Source: JBPBPI01 sp050954885
Lineage (GTDB): Bacteria; Pseudomonadota; Alphaproteobacteria; Caedimonadales; Caedimonadaceae
Direction: 5' to 3'
Length of the DNA stretch: 17,022 nt
NCBI GenBank assembly: GCA_050954885.1
Contig: JBPBPI010000172.1
Span: 1 to 17,022 of the forward strand
Below are positions 8,257-15,686 of this stretch, one piece after another. Position numbers and translations under genes: made by a program. Each line of letters begins with the position of its first letter. Within the stretch, counting starts at the first letter, position 1. The notes below the pieces were generated by a model. It saw nothing but the letters and a program-made list of their open reading frames with translations. It was not told where the DNA came from and did no database searches.

Positions 8257-9221
8257 CCAACTTGTCTTTGAGATTGTAATTTCTTTAATTGATCAAGCAA
8301 GCTTTGGACCGCATCTGCAGACACATCAAACATTTTTTGTTCCTCTGCATTGAGCTTAACTTCAATCACGTCCTCAACGCCATTTTGACCGATGATGACC
8401 GGCACACCTAAATAAATATCACGGCGTCCATATTGTCCTGTCAGCCAAGCAGCACAAGATAAAATACGTCGCTTGTTGTAAAGGTAAGATTCAACCATAC
8501 ACACAGCTGAAGCCGCAGGTGCATAATAAGCAGAGCCTGATTTTAGCAGAGCAACAATTTCGCCCCCACCATTACGCGTCCGGTCTACAATTTGGTCAAT
8601 ACGTTCTTGAGTGATTTTTCCTTGCTCAATCATCTCAGGCAAAGGAACACCGCCAATGGTTGAATATCGAATCAATGGCACCATTGAATCACCATGCCCG
8701 CCCATCACCATCGCAAAGACATCTTCAACCGAGACATTAAATTCTTGGGCTAAAAAGTACCGAAAACGTGACGAATCTAAAATGCCTGCCATACCGACCA
8801 CACGTTCAGCCGGCAACCCACTGACATCGCGCATCACCCAAACCATGGCATCTAAGGGATTGGTGACGACAATGACAAAGGCTTCAGGACAATAGGTGCG
8901 AATATTTTCAGCCACTTGAGAGATAATGCCGGCATTGGTCAGCAATAAATCGTCTCGGCTCATGCCTGGCTTTCGAGCAAGTCCTGCAGTTACAATCACA
9001 ACATCCGATCCTTTAAGATCTGCATTGTTGGTGGACCCTTTGATACAAGCATCGATGCCGTCAATGGGCATGGATTGGATAAGATCAAGGGCTTTGCCTT
9101 GGGGAATACCGTCACTTACATCCAAAAGTGTGATATCACCCAATCGTTTCAAAGCAAGTAAATGAGCAAGGGTTCCCCCGATATTTCCAGCTCCAACCAA
9201 TGTAATTTTAGCACGCGACAT
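8253..9221 (-). CDS. mdh: malate dehydrogenase (NAD-dependent)
   Basis: It interconverts malate and oxaloacetate with NAD(H) in the cytoplasm, as part of the TCA cycle. The chosen ATG (9219-9221) gives 322 residues and the family start MSRAKITLVGAGNIGG. An ATG three codons upstream (9230) lies only 2 bases from the AAAGGGAG ribosome site, whereas 9221 is 11 bases from it. Numbered from this start, the Rossmann loop GAGNIGG is at 10-16 and an NAD-selective Asp at 34. Substrate-binding Arg83 and Arg89 sit in ARKPGMSR, with Asp149 and Arg152 in LDSSRFR, and the catalytic His176 in GGHGDS. Arg83 rather than Gln at the specificity position points to malate, not lactate. It is an LDH-like type MDH, common in alphaproteobacteria, and leads the TCA part of the operon. 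Confidence 0.96.
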   Translation of the reverse strand: MSRAKITLVGAGNIGGTLAHLLALKRLGDITLLDVSDGIPQGKALDLIQSMPIDGIDACIKGSTNNADLKGSDVVIVTAGLARKPGMSRDDLLLTNAGIISQVAENIRTYCPEAFVIVVTNPLDAMVWVMRDVSGLPAERVVGMAGILDSSRFRYFLAQEFNVSVEDVFAMVMGGHGDSMVPLIRYSTIGGVPLPEMIEQGKITQERIDQIVDRTRNGGGEIVALLKSGSAYYAPAASAVCMVESYLYNKRRILSCAAWLTGQYGRRDIYLGVPVIIGQNGVEDVIEVKLNAEEQKMFDVSADAVQSLLDQLKKLQSQRQVG

Positions 9222-9238
9222 GATTTGCATTTCTCCCT

Positions 9239-9907
9239 TTATGTGTTGAGATTGTTTTTATGTTGAGATACGCCAAGATTTTGACATAAAAAATCTTGAC
9301 CTACCTGAATGCCTTCCTGATTTATCCCATGTCCTATATTCTTACATATATATGTGTTAACGGAAACCCCTCTCATCACCAATGCTTTTTGGGACATGTC
9401 TTGATACATGATGGGCACCACTTGATCAAAATCACCATGAATCAATAGAACAGGAACATCTTTGTTAATATCATAGGACTCAGGCAGCACAAAGGCACCT
9501 GAATAGGATAAGACAGCAGCCAGGGAATGCGTTCGTATTAAAGCCGTGGCAATTGCTATCATACTGCCTTGAGAAAAGCCAACGAGAGCTATATCTTGCT
9601 CAGAAACTTGATATTTTTCGATAACTTGATCTATATAATTTTGAAGAATCGGCAAAATAGGTCCAATATTATTGAGCAATGTTTGATAACTGACATCCGG
9701 CAGATCGAACCACTGATATCCCCCATTTTGTGTCATCATCGTGGGCGCATGGGGTAAAAGAAATAAAGTATCAGGCATATCTTTTTGCCATTCATCTGCC
9801 AAAGATAAAAGATCATCGCCTGATGCGCCATAGCCATGAAATAATATGACTATTTTTTCAATTTTTTTAGAAACAGGTTCCAGGCTAGGTCCGCTGAGTA
9901 TTGCCAT
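9239..9907 (-). CDS. alpha/beta-hydrolase, phospholipase/carboxylesterase family
   Basis: This is a small cytoplasmic serine hydrolase of the acyl-protein-thioesterase/carboxylesterase group, with substrate unknown. It is 222 residues, the usual size. The oxyanion region HGYGASGDD lies at 24-32, the nucleophile elbow GFSQGS puts the serine at 112, the acid is probably Asp161 in HGDFDQVVP, and the base is His193 in GHG. The whole triad is present. There is no signal peptide or membrane segment. AAAGG lies about 10 bases before the ATG. The stop is followed within 17 bases by the mdh start, so the two are almost certainly cotranscribed. Why an esterase should travel with TCA genes is not evident from the sequence. 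Confidence 0.88.
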   Translation of the reverse strand: MAILSGPSLEPVSKKIEKIVILFHGYGASGDDLLSLADEWQKDMPDTLFLLPHAPTMMTQNGGYQWFDLPDVSYQTLLNNIGPILPILQNYIDQVIEKYQVSEQDIALVGFSQGSMIAIATALIRTHSLAAVLSYSGAFVLPESYDINKDVPVLLIHGDFDQVVPIMYQDMSQKALVMRGVSVNTYICKNIGHGINQEGIQVGQDFLCQNLGVSQHKNNLNT

Positions 9908-9923
9908 TTTGTCTTAACCTTTA

Positions 9924-10382
9924 TCAATTTAGATACATGTTTTTTATGGTCCAAAGAAAGCCTAAAATCAAGGCAGGTGCAAAGGGAAAAACATCTTTTT
10001 TCCAAAATATTTTATAAAATATGCCCATTAGCATTCCCAAGACGCCAATATATATTAAAAAGACGGGCATCATCTCCAAGGGTAGCCACAAACCCATCAC
10101 CATCATCAATTTAATATCGCCCCATCCCAAAGCCGGACGGTTTAAAAATCTTTCCATGATTAATTTTAAACAAACAAATCCAATACCCCAAATCAAAGTT
10201 GTTTTGACATGCCATGTTTCCAAATGTATCGTGCTTAATATTAAGAAAATATAGACTAGATAATTTGGAATTCGGTGATGTCGAAAATCATATAGTGCTA
10301 TAAAACCAAGAAGTGCAGGAATCAAAAAAAGCATTAATTTCAAAAAAAAATTTGGGTCATTTAAAAAAAAGAATATTGCCAC
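9924..10382 (-). CDS. short prepilin peptidase (A24 family, TadV/CpaA-like)
   Basis: An integral-membrane aspartic protease that removes the leader of type IV prepilins or pseudopilins. It is 152 residues with several hydrophobic segments. The two catalytic aspartates are visible: Asp32 in YDFRHHRIPN and Asp89 in GWGDIKLM. A further family motif, FPFAPALILG, lies at 132-141. It lacks the N-terminal methyltransferase domain of full-length PilD, hence the short form. The start is uncertain: GTG at 10382 has no clear ribosome site, and an internal ATG at 10334 (residue 17) also lacks one. Runs of 8 and 9 A/T bases near the 5' end could hide an indel. It is the first gene of the minus-strand block, 16 bases before the esterase, and diverges from a secretin gene with which it may work. 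Confidence 0.85.
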   Translation of the reverse strand: MAIFFFLNDPNFFLKLMLFLIPALLGFIALYDFRHHRIPNYLVYIFLILSTIHLETWHVKTTLIWGIGFVCLKLIMERFLNRPALGWGDIKLMMVMGLWLPLEMMPVFLIYIGVLGMLMGIFYKIFWKKDVFPFAPALILGFLWTIKNMYLN

Positions 10383-10394
10383 AAAATTAAGTTT

Positions 10395-10423
10395 TTGACT
10401 ACAAAGTTTTACAAAAATATTTT
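10395..10423 (+). promoter_or_regulatory. candidate sigma70 promoter for the secretin gene
   Basis: TTGACT (10395-10400) lies 17 bases before TATTTT (10418-10423) on the plus strand. The -35 matches five of six consensus bases, while the -10 is weaker. It would give an untranslated leader of about 135 bases before the TTG start at 10568. Such boxes arise readily in AT-rich DNA. Confidence 0.35.
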
Positions 10424-10448
10424 ATATTAATGATTGTTTTGTAAACTT

Positions 10449-10476
10449 ATTATATGTCAAAGATGTCAATTTTCAA
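10449..10476 (-). promoter_or_regulatory. candidate sigma70 promoter for the prepilin peptidase/TCA operon, with a direct repeat
   Basis: On the minus strand TTGAAA (10471-10476) is followed after 16 bases by a perfect TATAAT (10449-10454). Transcription would begin near 10442, about 60 bases before the GTG at 10382. The spacer holds a direct repeat, ATGTCAA on the plus strand at 10454-10460 and 10463-10469, with a 9-base period. That could be a regulator site or chance. This is the best promoter-like sequence upstream of the block. Confidence 0.5.
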
Positions 10477-10567
10477 AAGATAATTTTTCCTAAGTGGAAT
10501 TTTAACTGGCAATTGTTGAAATTTTTTTGTACGGTCACCCATCAAATCTCAAAATCCAAGGTGAACT

Positions 10568-12238
10568 TTGATCTATACATTTTTTCAAAGGCTTAGTTTT
10601 CTAAGTCTTGCACTTTTAATGTCTTGTCGGACATGGGACATTGAACATGATATCAAACATGATCCGGTTACCAAAATGACGCGGCAAGAGATTACACAAA
10701 ACTTGCTGAAGCCCGCCCTTCCAACACCCCCTCGCCCTAGAAAAATTATCACACCCAAAGTTCCAGATTTACACCCTAAATCTTTTGAGACCCCAGTGAC
10801 CCTTTCAATCACAGAATCTGCACCCCTTAAAGATGTATTTTTTCAAATTGCGCGTCAGGCCAAAATTGATCTATCGGTTGATCCTGCGGTTAAAGGAGGG
10901 GCCGCATTGCAAGTCATCAATCGTCCCGTGATCGATGTCATCCGCGAGCTATGTTCCATCAATCGACTTCGTTACCGACTAGATAATGGTATTTTACGCA
11001 TTGAGCCGGACCAACCTTACTTACAAAATTATAATGTCCAATTCTTATCTTTAAAGAGAGAAAACAAAAATCAAATTTCGGTCACCAACGATATTTTAAA
11101 TGGATCTGATCAAGGGGGTGACGGACAAGGAACCGGCGGTAACAGTGGCTCAAATACCGTTTTAACCGGCGAAACTAAAAATGATTTTTGGCAAGAACTT
11201 GAACACACCCTATCGACGATTTTAAAAAATAATTTTGATGGTGAAGATGTCAAATCTACCTTTTCAATCCATAAACAGGCTGGCATTATTTCAATTCATG
11301 CAACCCAGGCACAACAACGTCAAGTCGAGCAATTTCTGCATATGTTACGCTTGTCAACCTCAAGCCAGGTGTTGATTGAAGCCAAAATTGTCGAAGTTAT
11401 TTTAGATGACGAGTTTCAAACCGGCATCAATTGGAATTTACTCAAAGGCGATTTTATCCTTCAAGCGCCCTTTGGTGATTTAATTAAACCTGGAAGACTT
11501 GATAAAAAAGCAACTCCGGCCCGTGATGTTTTCACTTTAGGTGGCAGTGGCAAACAACTGACGGAACTGGTGTCTTTGATGAACAAATTTGGCAGTGTGC
11601 GCACTCTTTCGAGTCCCCGATTGAGTGCCATGAACAATGAACCAGGCTTTATGGAAGTGGCGACCAATTTTGTTTACTTTACGATCGATTATAACCGGGA
11701 CTATGGCTATAATTTTTCGCGTGAACACGAATCTATCTCAAGCAAAATTCAAACGGTCCCCATTGGTTTAGTAATGGTGGTTCAGCCCTCAATCAATTCA
11801 GAAGATGGCTCGGTCACCCTTTCGTTGAAACTTACCATCTCCCGCGTGGTCAGCGAAAAAGCCGATCCGGCGGTCGCCATCGTGTCCAAAGAGACCCAAA
11901 ATTCTTATGTGCCTCAAGTTCAAGGTCGTGTTTTTGATTCCTTGGTCCATGTCAAATCGGGGGGAACCGTGGTCATGGGGGGTCTCATGGAAGAGTTTGC
12001 CCGGAACGATCAATCGGGCGTGCCGGGGCTGATGGATGTGCCCTTGGTCGGTCATTTGGCCAAATCTCAGGAAGACGAAAGACGGGTATCCGAATTGGTT
12101 ATTTTCCTGAAAGTCACCATTGTTGACAACGAAGATGACATTGCCGAAAAAGCTCCAAGCGTCAATCCAGCCGACACCCATTTGTATGAAAAATTTATGA
12201 TCGATCCTAGACCTTTATCAAACAATGCCCTTAAATAA
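10568..12238 (+). CDS. outer-membrane secretin lipoprotein, MshL/PilQ type
   Basis: Secretins form the outer-membrane gate for type IV pili and type II secretion. The start is TTG, with AAGG six bases upstream and no alternative that keeps the full signal peptide. The N-terminus has a hydrophobic stretch ending in the lipobox LMSC (Cys20), then a Pro-rich spacer (50-66). A short STN/N0-like domain follows (about 78-147, APLKDVFFQIARQAKI). A Gly-rich insert lies at 179-195 and the secretin beta-domain at about 265-520, ending in the signature VPGLMDVPLVGHL with the following SELVIFLKV. Overall order and the QNYNVQFLSL segment resemble MshL of the MSHA pilus. The length of 556 residues fits. 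No other pilus gene is on this strand here, and the divergently placed prepilin peptidase is the only likely partner in view. The system could equally be a type II secretion or transformation pilus. Confidence 0.88.
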   Translation: MIYTFFQRLSFLSLALLMSCRTWDIEHDIKHDPVTKMTRQEITQNLLKPALPTPPRPRKIITPKVPDLHPKSFETPVTLSITESAPLKDVFFQIARQAKIDLSVDPAVKGGAALQVINRPVIDVIRELCSINRLRYRLDNGILRIEPDQPYLQNYNVQFLSLKRENKNQISVTNDILNGSDQGGDGQGTGGNSGSNTVLTGETKNDFWQELEHTLSTILKNNFDGEDVKSTFSIHKQAGIISIHATQAQQRQVEQFLHMLRLSTSSQVLIEAKIVEVILDDEFQTGINWNLLKGDFILQAPFGDLIKPGRLDKKATPARDVFTLGGSGKQLTELVSLMNKFGSVRTLSSPRLSAMNNEPGFMEVATNFVYFTIDYNRDYGYNFSREHESISSKIQTVPIGLVMVVQPSINSEDGSVTLSLKLTISRVVSEKADPAVAIVSKETQNSYVPQVQGRVFDSLVHVKSGGTVVMGGLMEEFARNDQSGVPGLMDVPLVGHLAKSQEDERRVSELVIFLKVTIVDNEDDIAEKAPSVNPADTHLYEKFMIDPRPLSNNALK

Positions 12239-12277
12239 GTAAAAATTATACAATAAGCTTTGGGCGTAAAATTTTTC

Positions 12278-14191
12278 ATGAAAAATTTACATAAATGGTT
12301 CTCTGTTTTCGCAATATTTATTTGCTTAATAAGTAAGGGTCAAGCGTCAGAGATTCCTTTAATAGATGACCAAAAATATTTTGATGAGTTAAAAAACTTC
12401 AAAAAAGACTCAAGCTTTGACCTCATCATTGATACACTTAAAAAGATTAAAGAAGGAGTGTATTTAACTGAAATTGATAGAAATCATATCAAAGCAATAC
12501 CAACAGCAGATCTAACTTATTTTGAATCCACTATAAGTAGTGACAATGAACTGTTTGATAGCTGGGTTGCTTTAATTTTATTTTTATTTCCAAATGATTC
12601 TGAAAATTTTAATCGAAGCTTAAAAGAGGCAAAAAACAAGGGAGAAAAATCATCAATAACCCCCCAGGCCCAAAATAATCTTGGTCTTATGTACCGCATT
12701 GGGAAAGGTGTTGATCAAGATTTAAAAATAGCTCTTACGTGGTTTAGAAAAGCAAGTCTTAAAAACTATGCACCGGCTACGTACAATCTTGGTATTGCCT
12801 TTGAATATGGACAGGGTGTTGACCAAAATTTAGTCATAGCTTTTGAATTGTATAAAGACGTCGCTCGTCAAGGACATGCAGCTGCTCAAGCAAGCGTTGC
12901 GAGAATGTATTTTAATGGACAAGGTGTCTATAAAGATCTAATAAAAGCACTTAAATGGTATAAGAGAGCTGCCCTTCAAGGGTATGCCAATGCTCAATAC
13001 AACGTTGGCGCTATGTATCATGATGGAGAAGGTGTTGACAAAAATTTAGACCTGGCTTTTGAGTGGCTTGAAAAATCAGCCATTCAAGGACATGCCAAAG
13101 CTCAATGTAACCTTGGCGCTATGTATTATAAAGGAGAAAGTGTTGATAAAAATCCGATACAAGCTTTGACATGGTTTGAAAAAGCAGCCTTTCAGGATCA
13201 TGCTGAAGCGCAATATAACCTTGGTGTGTTGTATAGAGATGGACATGGCGCCAGCAAAGATTTAAAAAAATCTTTTGCGTGGTATCAAAAAGCAGCCCTT
13301 CAAGGATTTGCTATTGCTCAATTTAGTCTTGGTGCCATGTATTGTAATGGAGAAGGTACCAATCGAAATTTTACTAAATCATTAAAGTGGCTTTTAGAAG
13401 GATACAAGAATTCTTGGGATGATAATTTAAGAAGAGATTGCCAAAATGCTATAAAAAAGTTGGTAACTTTTGCTCCTTTTAACATTACGCCAAAAGATGA
13501 GATAGATTTTAAAACAAATCAAGATACGCTAAAAAATAATCTTGAAGCTTTCTTAGGATTGCATACCTTGGAACAATTGATCAACCAACCAAAATCATCT
13601 TTTAAAGAAGCCAATTATGCCATTCCCTCTTTAAGCCAAGCTTATGATCAAATTGTGAAGTTAGAGGCTGACTTTTTAAGGATTCTTGTGGCTTATAACA
13701 GTCCGGGCTTTATGGTGACATGCTTGCAGCCCAATAATGTCGATGGCTTTAGCACAGGTCGCAGTCCCGATATTAAATATTATTCATATGAAAAGACATA
13801 TTATTTAACTTTTGGTCAGCAAAACATTCAAGCAGCAGATCAACTGATGGAAATATTTTCAGATATGATGATGACATCTTTATCTGATATAGCGATTTCA
13901 GAGCTTTTAGAAATTCAAGGTCAAAAAAAACGAACCCATCAAATAAAAGCCTTGGATATCCAAGACAAACTTCGCCATAAATCAATGTCAAAAAATCGAC
14001 AATCAAAGATGGTCAAAGCGCTCGAAAGACAAAACAAATCGATTATAAAAATCGAAAATAATCTTGAATGCTTGCGGCAATTATCAAAAATTCCAAAACA
14101 ATTAGAAGATTTATTGATTCAAGACGCACCTTATAGAAATAAATTCTATTTAAAAGAAAATCCTGATATCGAATCTCTTTTTAAAGATTAA
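12278..14191 (+). CDS. exported Sel1-repeat protein with uncharacterised C-terminal half
   Basis: The chosen ATG (12278) gives 637 residues and a clean signal peptide: MKNLHKW, a hydrophobic core, and a likely cleavage near GQAS at about residues 22-25. A TTG six codons earlier is open but adds a poor leader. Residues about 133-384 hold seven 36-residue Sel1/TPR-like repeats, each with the pattern xNLGxMYxxGxGVxxDxxxAxxWxxKAAxQGxAxAQ. Such solenoids bind other proteins and are common in host-associated bacteria. Residues about 385-637 match nothing I recognise and end in a Lys/Gln-rich, probably helical tail. It starts 39 bases after the secretin stop with no visible terminator, so it may share its transcript. 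The gene is more AT-rich than its neighbour by eye. The periplasm or outside is the likely location, and the function is unknown. Confidence 0.88.
   Translation: MKNLHKWFSVFAIFICLISKGQASEIPLIDDQKYFDELKNFKKDSSFDLIIDTLKKIKEGVYLTEIDRNHIKAIPTADLTYFESTISSDNELFDSWVALILFLFPNDSENFNRSLKEAKNKGEKSSITPQAQNNLGLMYRIGKGVDQDLKIALTWFRKASLKNYAPATYNLGIAFEYGQGVDQNLVIAFELYKDVARQGHAAAQASVARMYFNGQGVYKDLIKALKWYKRAALQGYANAQYNVGAMYHDGEGVDKNLDLAFEWLEKSAIQGHAKAQCNLGAMYYKGESVDKNPIQALTWFEKAAFQDHAEAQYNLGVLYRDGHGASKDLKKSFAWYQKAALQGFAIAQFSLGAMYCNGEGTNRNFTKSLKWLLEGYKNSWDDNLRRDCQNAIKKLVTFAPFNITPKDEIDFKTNQDTLKNNLEAFLGLHTLEQLINQPKSSFKEANYAIPSLSQAYDQIVKLEADFLRILVAYNSPGFMVTCLQPNNVDGFSTGRSPDIKYYSYEKTYYLTFGQQNIQAADQLMEIFSDMMMTSLSDIAISELLEIQGQKKRTHQIKALDIQDKLRHKSMSKNRQSKMVKALERQNKSIIKIENNLECLRQLSKIPKQLEDLLIQDAPYRNKFYLKENPDIESLFKD
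12674..13429 (+). repeat. seven tandem Sel1 coding repeats (108-base period)
   Basis: Seven consecutive 36-codon units, each beginning near a NLG-type triplet (NNLG, YNLG, ASVA, YNVG, CNLG, YNLG, FSLG) and ending in an A-x-A-x/Q-like turn. The fifth unit has GESV in place of the usual GxGV. They are diverged at DNA level, so this is an old protein repeat rather than a recent expansion. Confidence 0.88.
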
Positions 14192-14214
14192 AATATTGCG
14201 GCTTCAATCGTTAA

Positions 14215-14403
14215 ATCGCTGAAAAAATTTTAAAACTTGTCGAAGAAGTTTTAAAAACACCTTTTGAAGGCACAGGCAAGCCTGAAGCCTTAAAACATGC
14301 TCTGACAGGATGTTGGTCACGTCGTCTTGATCAAGAACATCGTCTTGTTTATCAAGTAACATCAGAAAAAGTAAGAATTCTAGCTTGCCGTATTCATTAT
14401 TAA
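14215..14403 (+). pseudogene. YoeB-family mRNA-interferase toxin remnant (N-terminus lost)
   Basis: The frame ending in the TAA at 14401-14403 reads 62 residues that align without gaps to the C-terminal three quarters of the YoeB toxin: TPFEG, KPEALKH, WSRRLDQEHRLVY, and the terminal ACRIHY. Equivalents of the E. coli YoeB residues Glu46, Arg65, His83 and Tyr84 are all present (Glu24, Arg43, His61, Tyr62 of the fragment). About 22 N-terminal residues are absent. An in-frame TAA at 14212-14214 precedes the fragment, and no ATG, GTG or TTG lies in frame before the conserved part. No YefM-type antitoxin is seen, because the upstream neighbour is the Sel1 gene, 23 bases away. It looks like a decayed toxin-antitoxin locus. 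A sequencing or recent frame change is possible but would not restore the lost start. Confidence 0.85.
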
Positions 14404-14423
14404 ATTCTACGTGTATCTATTTT

Positions 14424-15566
14424 TCACCTCCAGCTAGGATCGACAAATAGAATTTTTAAATCGGATTCAGGTGTAAAATTTTCAAGTTCCACAATATAAA
14501 TACCTTGATCATTTTTTTGAAGCGGCTTTGGAAAACAAGTCAGCACAATAGTGGATGGTGAAGGCGGCACAATTTCTAAACGAAATTTTTTGATGGGCCC
14601 TTTCCAATTGGTACCTGTTGTTAAAATATACCGTACTTCTCTGGCGCGATAATACACTTCATCCATTTTGTGTTCGCTTTTGGGTATATTTTCTGGCGCA
14701 AACATTGCTTCAATTGCCACAATATCGGCTTTGGTCGGACAATAATTTTTGATCTCTTTAACTTCAGGCTGGTTGGGCCTGATTTCATCTCGATGAGACA
14801 ACTTAATATCTTTTATAGATCCCCCAATTTTACCCGTAAACCAATGCTGGCCCGGATGAGGACGATAACTGTGAGTAACATGAATAGTTTTTTGAGATGG
14901 GAAAGTTTGCCTCCAAACATAATTTATTTGCAGTTGCCACTGTATTCTATCTTTATCGTTTAGCAATCCTAACTTTCGAAGCTTTGTTTTGAGTTCCGGA
15001 TCTCGATAGATTAAGTGCCCTTCTCCCATAAATCCTTCGACAAAGGCTGCAGACAGCGGAATGTCATTAGCAAGCAGCAACGATGTTATATCTCGACCAT
15101 CTGCGTGAATCGCATGAGGCTGAAAGTTATAAGAATGTTCGACTCCATCAACAGTTAGCTTGAAATTTGAAAAAGCATTATATTTTACTTGACCATTTAA
15201 AGATCTGTAATGATTAAAAAATTCTTCAGGCGGTAATTTGGCAGCTTCTGTAATTTGATCAATAAAATTATACGCTATAAAAAGATCATCCCAACTTGGG
15301 AAAATTAAGAATGTATCGCCCAAAGTCACTGGAGATTTAGGCAAAGGAAAAACCACTTGAGAGGTAATTTCTTGAGAAGAATGATTGGTAAATTCGTAAT
15401 CAATATCGATTTGCTCGGGTGAAATTTTTAAAACTTCTGAATCCATACTGATATGTGGTGATTTGGTGTATTCAATAGCCCCTGCGGCCACCGTGGCTGT
15501 GGTGTCATTGGCGTTGATAGAGCCAAACAAGATACTGATGAAAAGCAAGAAAGAAAAACGTTTCAT
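14424..15566 (-). CDS. exported DUF4424-type protein, function unknown
   Basis: It is 380 residues. The N-terminus is a typical signal peptide (MKRF, hydrophobic core to about residue 16, cleavage probably after INA or NAN at 19-20), so the mature protein should be periplasmic or secreted. The mature start, with an AAGAIEYTKSPHISM-like segment followed by a beta-rich stretch containing DYEFTNHSSQEIT and VVFPLPKSP, resembles the DUF4424 family. The C-terminal third is also beta-rich and ends in FVDPSWR. No membrane segment follows the signal peptide. AAGG lies six bases before the ATG, which supports this start. It is flanked by a plus-strand toxin remnant and diverges from the c-di-GMP gene, so it seems to be a single-gene unit. 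The family is known from genomes only, with no assigned activity. Confidence 0.75.
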   Translation of the reverse strand: MKRFSFLLFISILFGSINANDTTATVAAGAIEYTKSPHISMDSEVLKISPEQIDIDYEFTNHSSQEITSQVVFPLPKSPVTLGDTFLIFPSWDDLFIAYNFIDQITEAAKLPPEEFFNHYRSLNGQVKYNAFSNFKLTVDGVEHSYNFQPHAIHADGRDITSLLLANDIPLSAAFVEGFMGEGHLIYRDPELKTKLRKLGLLNDKDRIQWQLQINYVWRQTFPSQKTIHVTHSYRPHPGQHWFTGKIGGSIKDIKLSHRDEIRPNQPEVKEIKNYCPTKADIVAIEAMFAPENIPKSEHKMDEVYYRAREVRYILTTGTNWKGPIKKFRLEIVPPSPSTIVLTCFPKPLQKNDQGIYIVELENFTPESDLKILFVDPSWR

Positions 15567-15686
15567 ATATAACCTTAAAAATTTTGTATAAAAACTTTTT
15601 GAAATGTCGGTGCAAGATTTAAGAAAATTTTAACACACAACAAGCATGATGATTTCAATACCATTAAATTAAAGACACTGTAACAC

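Noticed and set aside
12260..12277. A TTG start six codons upstream in the Sel1 gene
   Set aside because: There is no ribosome site, and the ATG at 12278 gives a standard signal peptide.
12674..13429. Repeats mistaken for a CRISPR or DNA satellite
   Set aside because: The 108-base units are in-frame, diverged Sel1 coding repeats with no identical direct repeats or spacers.
14192..14214. An antitoxin or toxin N-terminus before the YoeB fragment
   Set aside because: Only 23 bases separate it from the Sel1 stop, with stops in the relevant frame. I see no YefM-like sequence here.
15585..15615. Promoter for the DUF4424 gene (TTGCAC, 19 bases, TATACA on the minus strand)
   Set aside because: Both boxes are imperfect and the spacing is long. 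It is not distinguishable from chance in AT-rich DNA.
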